The notes under the pieces were generated by a model that saw only the letters and a program-made list of their open reading frames with translations, had not been told where the DNA came from and ran no database searches. A DNA stretch of 64,000 nt. Source: Halonatronomonas betaini. GTDB lineage: Bacteria > Bacillota > Halanaerobiia > Halanaerobiales > Halarsenatibacteraceae. The DNA is taken from the NCBI RefSeq assembly GCF_015666175.1, contig NZ_JADPIE010000001.1, positions 253,741 to 317,740 on the forward strand. Direction: 5' to 3'. Below, piece after piece: positions 59,359 to 64,000 of the stretch (position 1 is the stretch's first letter; every line of letters begins with the position of its first letter). Both the position numbers and the translations under genes were made by a program.

Positions 59359-60198
59359 CTAATTCCTTATAGCCCTGTAATCTGTATCTGGAGAGCTATC
59401 GAATGCAATTTTATAATTCATAACCATTTTATTAACTCTAGAGGCAATATTTCTTGAAATAATTTTGAGTCGTTCATTACTAATTGGATTGGTTTCATCA
59501 TCCAAAAATCTCTGGAAATTATGATTAGATGTGAAAATTGTAGCTCTATTATTTTTTAGTCTAAAATCAATCCAGTAGAGTAGTGTTTCTAAAACAAATG
59601 GAGAATATCTGATTTCATTGAATATGTCATCGAGTACTACTAATCTAGAATGTTTAACATTTTGATAAATTTTAGACCTGGTAAAATCCTGATTAGAGCC
59701 TTCCATATCATTTTTCATATCCATAAGGCCTTCAGAAACATTAATAAAATATATTGGTGTCCAGCCTTGAGAAAAAGGAATATTTCCATATCGAATAATT
59801 TCTTTATTCCTATAAATATTTTCTGCAATTTTTTCTGCAGCTTTATGTAAAGCAGCAACTGCCAGATGGGTTTTTCCGATTCCAGGGTATTCACTATAAA
59901 GATAAATTGATTGTGGGAGTGCAATTGCTGTATCAATTCCATTTATATAGTTAGCAACTCTTCTATATTTTTTCTTGTTTTTTTGAGATAAAATTGAGCT
60001 TTTAAATGTTTTTAATGTGCAGTCTTCATAGAGGGGATCGATGTTAGCGTTATTTATAATAAAGTTTTTAACTTTATTAATAACTTGCTCCTTAGGTGGC
60101 TTATTAATCCCATCCTTCTTCTTCAAGCTCTGAGACTTTGTCTTTTCTATTTCTTTTCTTTTCTCCTGGATTATTTTTTGAAATTGATTTTTCTCCAA
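59359..60198 (-). CDS. DnaC/DnaI-like AAA+ ATPase, probable helicase loader
   Basis: The 279-residue protein resembles DnaI/DnaC loaders, which open and place the replicative helicase on DNA. Walker A is SEYPGIGKTHLAVAAL (about 102-117), Walker B SRLVVLDDIFNE (about 184-195), sensor 1 TIFTSNHNFQRF and an Arg-finger-like NIASRVNKMV region. The basic N-terminus lacks an obvious zinc-binding Cys set. The start is TTG 60198, inside the DnaD-like gene (95-bp overlap), with AGGGAG about ten bases upstream; a start further down is possible. Gene order DnaD-like then loader parallels dnaB-dnaI of Bacillus. Confidence 0.8.
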   Translation of the reverse strand: MEKNQFQKIIQEKRKEIEKTKSQSLKKKDGINKPPKEQVINKVKNFIINNANIDPLYEDCTLKTFKSSILSQKNKKKYRRVANYINGIDTAIALPQSIYLYSEYPGIGKTHLAVAALHKAAEKIAENIYRNKEIIRYGNIPFSQGWTPIYFINVSEGLMDMKNDMEGSNQDFTRSKIYQNVKHSRLVVLDDIFNEIRYSPFVLETLLYWIDFRLKNNRATIFTSNHNFQRFLDDETNPISNERLKIISRNIASRVNKMVMNYKIAFDSSPDTDYRAIRN

Positions 60199-60832
60199 TA
60201 TTTTTCAACTCCCTATCCTGCTCTAAGTATTGATTTAAAGTGTAAATATCATTATTATAAAGGTCAGTTAAAATTTTTCGGATATAAGAAATAGGATTGT
60301 TAATACTCTGGGTTTTAGTGTAACTGAGTAATTCTGCTATTAATTTTGCTTCCATTCCTTTATCTACAAAACCTTTTAAATAAGTATACTCTGTTGGTGT
60401 CATTGGTCGTTTTTGGAAATGTTTTCTCCAAAAAGAAATAATAATGTCCATATCACTATGGTCATTATCTAATTTGTTTTGAGATATCTTTATTTCTTCT
60501 TTATCTCCATTATTTATTATTTCTTTATCAGGCAGGCTAATTCCTGCATCATCTGGAATAAGTAATTCAATTTCTAACTTTTCTATAAAACCATCAGTGC
60601 TAATATCATGTAAAATTAACCAGTCACTATCATCTAAATCAGTGATAATTCTTCCGGATTTGTTACTATCAAGAGAGCTGGATTCAGCTAATTCAATTTT
60701 TGAAATTTTTATTATTTCTTTTTCGTCACTTTCAGAACCATATTTAAATAAAAATGACCATAAAATAGCAAGAATCAATTTTTCATTTGATTTAAAGCTA
60801 GATTGCCATATCTCTTCAAGAATTTGATTCAT
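60104..60832 (-). CDS. DnaD/DnaB-like replication initiation protein
   Basis: A 242-residue protein. The N-terminal region (about 1-85) looks like a winged helix domain (IWQSSFKSNEKLILAILWSF). After an acidic linker, residues about 135-205 resemble the DnaD/DnaB_2 domain (FWRKHFQKRPMTPTEYTYLK, NPISYIRKILTDLYNNDIYT). The C-terminus is basic and ends KVSELEEEGWD. Firmicute DnaD and DnaB help assemble the helicase loader at origins. ATG 60832 is preferred over 60865 because GGAGGT (60837-60842, minus strand) is just upstream. The family call is by eye and moderately sure. Confidence 0.72.
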   Translation of the reverse strand: MNQILEEIWQSSFKSNEKLILAILWSFLFKYGSESDEKEIIKISKIELAESSSLDSNKSGRIITDLDDSDWLILHDISTDGFIEKLEIELLIPDDAGISLPDKEIINNGDKEEIKISQNKLDNDHSDMDIIISFWRKHFQKRPMTPTEYTYLKGFVDKGMEAKLIAELLSYTKTQSINNPISYIRKILTDLYNNDIYTLNQYLEQDRELKNIGEKSISKNNPGEKKRNRKDKVSELEEEGWD

Positions 60833-60884
60833 ATAAACCTCCAATCTAAAATCAATCTGGAGCATAAGGTTATAACGTGTATTA

Positions 60885-60913
60885 AATATATCATAGTAGT
60901 TATTCTATTTCAA
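60885..60913 (-). promoter_or_regulatory. Promoter of the minus-strand replication trio
   Basis: On the minus strand TTGAAA (60913-60908), a 17-bp spacer and TATATT (60890-60885), about 50 bp upstream of the DnaD-like start. Confidence 0.6.
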
Positions 60914-60967
60914 TATATGAGATTTAACTTTAATGAATTCTAATAATAAATTATCAATCATAATTAA

Positions 60968-60996
60968 TTGTTTTTTTGGTGAGTTTATGTTAAAAT
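60968..60996 (+). promoter_or_regulatory. Possible secG promoter
   Basis: TTGTTT (60968-60973), 17 bp, TAAAAT (60991-60996). The -35 is weak, but spacing and position are right, and it diverges from the minus-strand promoter. Confidence 0.45.
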
Positions 60997-61043
60997 AATT
61001 AAAGGTAAGAATTAAGGATTAAAATTACTGGGAGGTGAAGTTT

Positions 61044-61265
61044 GTGACGGCACTCAAGGTTTTACATTTGATAGTGTCTATAGCTGTAATTGTTGGAGTA
61101 TTACTCCAGTCTGGTAAAAGCGCAGGTTTATCAGGAGCTATTGATGGTGGTGCAACTCAGTTTTTAGGTTCCAGTGGAAGAAAAATGGAGGAAAAAATTA
61201 ATAAAGCAACGATGGTTGCCGCTATTGCATTTATGGTGCTATCTTTCATCCTGGCAGTAGTTTAA
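61044..61265 (+). CDS. secG: Preprotein translocase subunit SecG
   Basis: SecG is the small channel subunit that aids SecA cycling. The protein of 73 residues has two membrane helices (about 1-20 and 51-72) and the conserved loop VLLQSGKSAGLSGAIDGGAT with GSSGRKMEEK. I choose GTG 61044, since GGAGGTGA (61031-61038) overlaps GTG 61035. It forms its own unit with the terminator at 61299. Confidence 0.93.
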   Translation: MTALKVLHLIVSIAVIVGVLLQSGKSAGLSGAIDGGATQFLGSSGRKMEEKINKATMVAAIAFMVLSFILAVV

Positions 61266-61298
61266 AATAAATGTAACTTTTAAATCAATCTTTAATAT

Positions 61299-61322
61299 AG
61301 CGGTCCCTGACCGCTCTTTTTC
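61299..61322 (+). terminator. Rho-independent terminator after secG
   Basis: AGCGGTC (61299-61305) pairs perfectly with GACCGCT (61309-61315) around CCT, then CTTTTTCC. Confidence 0.9.
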
Positions 61323-61391
61323 CTTTTTGCTTAATTTTTAATTAATATCTGAAATAATAATTTAATATATGGATCTTAAGGAGGATAACAA

Positions 61392-63338
61392 ATGGAATTT
61401 ATCACACCGCTGGCAGGGATCCTGGCCCTGCTATTTGCTCTGTTTATGGCAAAGAAAGTAAAAAGTTCTGACCAGGGAACAAAAAGAATGATTGAATTAT
61501 CTCAGGCTATCAATGAAGGTGCGATGGCATTTTTAGGTAGAGAATATTCAATGTTAACAGGTTTTGTTGTAGTTGTAGGTATTATAATTGTTCCAACTCT
61601 TGGCTGGCAGACTGCACTATCATTTGTATTAGGTGCAATTTTTTCTGGTTTAGCTGGTTTCATAGGTATGCAGATTGCTACTCAGGCTAATGCTAGAACA
61701 ACTCAGGCAGCACGTAATAATTTAAATGATGCTCTTGGTGTAGCATTTTCTGGTGGATCAGTTATGGGGATGTCAGTTGTTGGTCTTGGAACAATAGGGT
61801 TAGGAGTTTTATACATAATATTTACTAATAATCCTGAATATATTAGAGGATTTGCTTTTGGAGCAAGTTCAATAGCCCTATTTGCCCGTGTAGGTGGCGG
61901 TATTTATACAAAAGCTGCTGATGTTGGTGCTGATCTTGTTGGTAAAGTTGAAGCTGGTATTCCAGAAGATGATCCCCGTAATCCAGCTGTTATTGCTGAT
62001 AACGTTGGTGACAATGTTGGTGACGTAGCAGGGATGGGCGCTGACCTTTTTGAGTCATATGTTGGTTCAATTGTGGCCGCAATGACTTTAGGTACAACAC
62101 TTTCTACTGACCATGTAATTTTACCTTTATTAATAGCTGCAATTGGAATTGTTGCTGCTATTATTGGTACCAGATTTGTAAAAGCCAAAGAAGGTGGCGA
62201 CCCGGCTAAAGCATTAGAGAGAGGTACATTAGTTGCAGCTGGGATTACAATAGTCGGTGCTTTCTTATTAGTTAATAATTTGATTGGAGATTTAGGAGCA
62301 TTCTGGGCTATTTTAGCAGGTTTAGTTACTGGAATTCTGATTGGTCGAATTACTGAATATTATACTTCAGAGCATTATAAGCCGGTACAACATATTGCTG
62401 AACAGTCACAGACTGGAACGGCTCCAAATATTATTGCTGGTATAGCTGTTGGTATGCGTTCAACTGTCTTTCCAATAATTTCAATAACTGCTGCAATTTT
62501 TATATCATATAATTTTGCAGGACTATATGGAATTGCAATGTCAGCTGTTGGTATGCTAGCAACAACTGGTATTACTCTTTCAGTTGATGCTTATGGACCG
62601 ATTGCAGATAATGCAGGTGGAATTGCAGAGATGGCTGAACTTGATCCAGAAGTAAGAGAGATTACAGATAAGCTTGATTCAGTTGGTAATACCACTGCTG
62701 CTATGGGTAAAGGTTTTGCAATCGGATCAGCTGCTTTAACTGCATTATCATTGTTTGCAGCTTTCTCAGAAGCGGTAGAATTATCAGTAATTAGTTTAAC
62801 TAACCCAAATGTAATTATTGGATTGTTCTTAGGAGCAATGTTGCCATTCCTATTCTCAGCTTTAACTATGGAAGCTGTTGGTTCAGCTGCCTTTAAGATG
62901 ATTGAAGAGGTAAGGAGACAGTTCAAGGATATACCTGGAATTATGGAAGGCACAGGAACTCCAGATTATAGAAGTTGTGTTGATATTTCAACTAAAGCAG
63001 CTTTAAAAGAAATGATTATACCTGGGATTTTAGCAGTTATTATTCCAGTGATTATTGGTCTCTGGGATGTTGAAGCTCTTGGTGGATTACTTGCAGGAGC
63101 CTTATCTGCTGGTGTACTTCTAGCTATTATGATGGCTAATTCTGGCGGAGCCTGGGATAATGCTAAGAAATATATTGAATCAGGTGCATATGGAGGTAAA
63201 GGTACTGAAACTCATAAAGCAGCAGTCGTTGGTGATACAGTAGGAGATCCATTTAAAGATACTTCAGGTCCATCTCTGAATATTCTAATTAAGTTAATGA
63301 CTATTGTTTCGCTGGTATTTGCACCTCTATTTATTTAG
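61392..63338 (+). CDS. hppA: Membrane-bound ion-translocating pyrophosphatase HppA
   Basis: This integral membrane enzyme hydrolyses pyrophosphate to pump H+ or Na+. The 648-residue protein has about 16 hydrophobic helices and the catalytic loops [54 protein letters not shown] and [20 protein letters not shown] followed by DPFKDT. The diagnostic [14 protein letters not shown] has Ala where K+-independent enzymes have Lys, so this should be the K+-dependent class, which includes Na+ pumps. Which ion is moved cannot be decided here. TAAGGAGGATAAC precedes ATG 61392. Confidence 0.95.
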   Translation: MEFITPLAGILALLFALFMAKKVKSSDQGTKRMIELSQAINEGAMAFLGREYSMLTGFVVVVGIIIVPTLGWQTALSFVLGAIFSGLAGFIGMQIATQANARTTQAARNNLNDALGVAFSGGSVMGMSVVGLGTIGLGVLYIIFTNNPEYIRGFAFGASSIALFARVGGGIYTKAADVGADLVGKVEAGIPEDDPRNPAVIADNVGDNVGDVAGMGADLFESYVGSIVAAMTLGTTLSTDHVILPLLIAAIGIVAAIIGTRFVKAKEGGDPAKALERGTLVAAGITIVGAFLLVNNLIGDLGAFWAILAGLVTGILIGRITEYYTSEHYKPVQHIAEQSQTGTAPNIIAGIAVGMRSTVFPIISITAAIFISYNFAGLYGIAMSAVGMLATTGITLSVDAYGPIADNAGGIAEMAELDPEVREITDKLDSVGNTTAAMGKGFAIGSAALTALSLFAAFSEAVELSVISLTNPNVIIGLFLGAMLPFLFSALTMEAVGSAAFKMIEEVRRQFKDIPGIMEGTGTPDYRSCVDISTKAALKEMIIPGILAVIIPVIIGLWDVEALGGLLAGALSAGVLLAIMMANSGGAWDNAKKYIESGAYGGKGTETHKAAVVGDTVGDPFKDTSGPSLNILIKLMTIVSLVFAPLFI

Positions 63339-63364
63339 TAAGTAACTAATTAAAGATGATTATT

Positions 63365-63394
63365 CCCTCTAAGCAACTGCTTAGGGGGTTTTTT
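63365..63394 (+). terminator. Rho-independent terminator after hppA
   Basis: CCCTCTAAGC (63365-63374) pairs with GCTTAGGGGG (63379-63388), with one G-U pair, around AACT, followed by six T. Confidence 0.9.
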
Positions 63395-63417
63395 ACAACA
63401 GGAGGTGATAGCAATTT

Positions 63418-63855
63418 ATGGTAGAACCTGGTGATGATAATATGTGCTTTGTTTGTGGAGAAGATAATCCAATTTCTTTAAATATTGAATTTGAATATGA
63501 TGAAGAAAAAGATCATGTAATAGCTAATTTTATGCCTGACGATAAGCTCTCAGGTTATAGAGATGTGATGCATGGAGGTCTGGTATCAACTTTGCTGGAT
63601 GAGGCAATGGCTAAAGCTATTAGAGTTAAAGGGTGGCAGGCGGTAACTGCTGAAATGAAAGTTAGATTTTTAGAGCCAGTCCGGCTTGACAAAAAAATTG
63701 TTATAAAAGGTAGAGTTCAGGATAAACGCAGAAGAATTATTGAGACAACAGCTAAATTAGAGGGCAAAATGGGTAAAGAGTTGGCAAGGGCTAGTGCTAA
63801 ATTTATTATTGTTAATAAAAATACCGGAGAAGGAGATGGTTATGATGATGAGTAG
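63418..63855 (+). CDS. Hotdog-fold thioesterase (PaaI/YiiD-like)
   Basis: A 145-residue single hotdog domain protein. The signature RDVMHGGLVSTLLDEAMAKA matches the HGG-x-x-x-x-x-x-DE catalytic motif of PaaI-type acyl-CoA thioesterases, and AEMKVRFLEPVRLDKKIVIK is the long central strand pair. An N-terminal CFVCG element is common in this subgroup. The substrate is unknown. GGAGGTGAT precedes ATG 63418; the end overlaps the HD-domain gene by 14 bp. Confidence 0.87.
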   Translation: MVEPGDDNMCFVCGEDNPISLNIEFEYDEEKDHVIANFMPDDKLSGYRDVMHGGLVSTLLDEAMAKAIRVKGWQAVTAEMKVRFLEPVRLDKKIVIKGRVQDKRRRIIETTAKLEGKMGKELARASAKFIIVNKNTGEGDGYDDE

Positions 63856-64000
63856 AGAAAATGCTCTGGAATTGGTAAAGGAAAATATCAAACAGGAAAA
63901 TTTAGTAAAACACTGCCTTGCTGTTGAAGCAGTAATGGTCCGTTTGGCTGAATATTTTGATGAAGATGTTGAAAAATGGAGGCTTGCAGGACTTCTTCAT
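63842..64000 (+). CDS. HD-domain phosphohydrolase family protein (3' partial)
   Basis: Fifty-three codons are visible up to the window end. The sequence NIKQENLVKHCLAVEAVMVR and EKWRLAGLLH matches the start of HDIG-type HD-domain proteins, in which KH and the GLLHD motif provide metal-binding His and Asp; the D lies just beyond the window. AAGGAGATGG precedes ATG 63842. It overlaps the thioesterase end by 14 bp. Substrate unknown. Confidence 0.8.
   Translation, partial: MMMSRENALELVKENIKQENLVKHCLAVEAVMVRLAEYFDEDVEKWRLAGLLH

Overview
The window looks like a low-G+C, anaerobic, motile Firmicute with two membranes, most likely of the order Halanaerobiales. The core genes are of Firmicute type: CggR-headed glycolytic operon, HPr kinase, RapZ-YvcK-WhiA, SigH, CsaB, long-form HPF and a DnaD/DnaI-style helicase loader. 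Yet the flagellar operon encodes the L-ring (FlgH), P-ring (FlgI) and P-ring chaperone (FlgA). It is followed by a small beta-barrel-like exported protein and a split HldE-type heptose kinase/adenylyltransferase pair. These are outer-membrane and LPS traits. Ferredoxin, L-serine dehydratase and a membrane pyrophosphatase fit a fermentative anaerobe. The assignment to Halanaerobiales is inference; no rRNA is present.

Layout. 1-14.8 kb: end of a flagellar operon (flhB partial, flhA, flhF, flhG, PilZ protein, fliA, fapA, small unknowns, flgF, flgG, flgA, flgH, flgI, flgJ-type rod protein). 14.8-18.9 kb: envelope genes (SPOR-glycosidase fusion, beta-barrel, hldE pair). 18.9-25.1 kb: sigH, comF, csp, hpf, secA and prfB with its programmed +1 frameshift. 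25.1-30.2 kb: DUF5693-like membrane protein, csaB, tagA/wecG, ctpA. 30.2-33.0 kb: serine dehydratase subunits, a 642-bp gene-free spacer with two 11-bp tandem arrays, and cysE. 33.0-33.3 kb: an isolated 43-codon gene with its own promoter and terminator. 33.5-40.2 kb: uvrB, uvrA, uvrC. 40.3-45.4 kb: 56-residue ferredoxin, glyA, HAD phosphatase, DUF624 membrane protein, ROK sugar kinase, hprK. 45.4-51.8 kb: glucodextranase-C-like exported protein, squalene-synthase-like protein, rapZ, yvcK, whiA, rpoN. 51.8-59.0 kb: promoter, operator, cggR, gapA, pgk, tpiA, gpmI, eno. 59.0-60.8 kb, the only minus-strand block: DnaD-like protein, DnaC/DnaI-like ATPase and a small third protein. 60.9-64 kb: secG, hppA, a hotdog thioesterase and a partial HD-domain protein.

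How the genes work together. The first 14.8 kb encode export, placement and rod/ring assembly for a flagellum that crosses an outer membrane, with sigma-28 inside the cluster. hprK, rapZ, yvcK, whiA, rpoN and cggR form a central-carbon and envelope regulatory block leading into lower glycolysis. The three minus-strand genes look like a helicase-loading module; its first and third proteins share a C-terminal LExxGW-type tail. The least explained elements are the paired 11-bp arrays, the 43-aa gene, the replication trio tail motif, and the squalene-synthase-like gene between hprK and rapZ.
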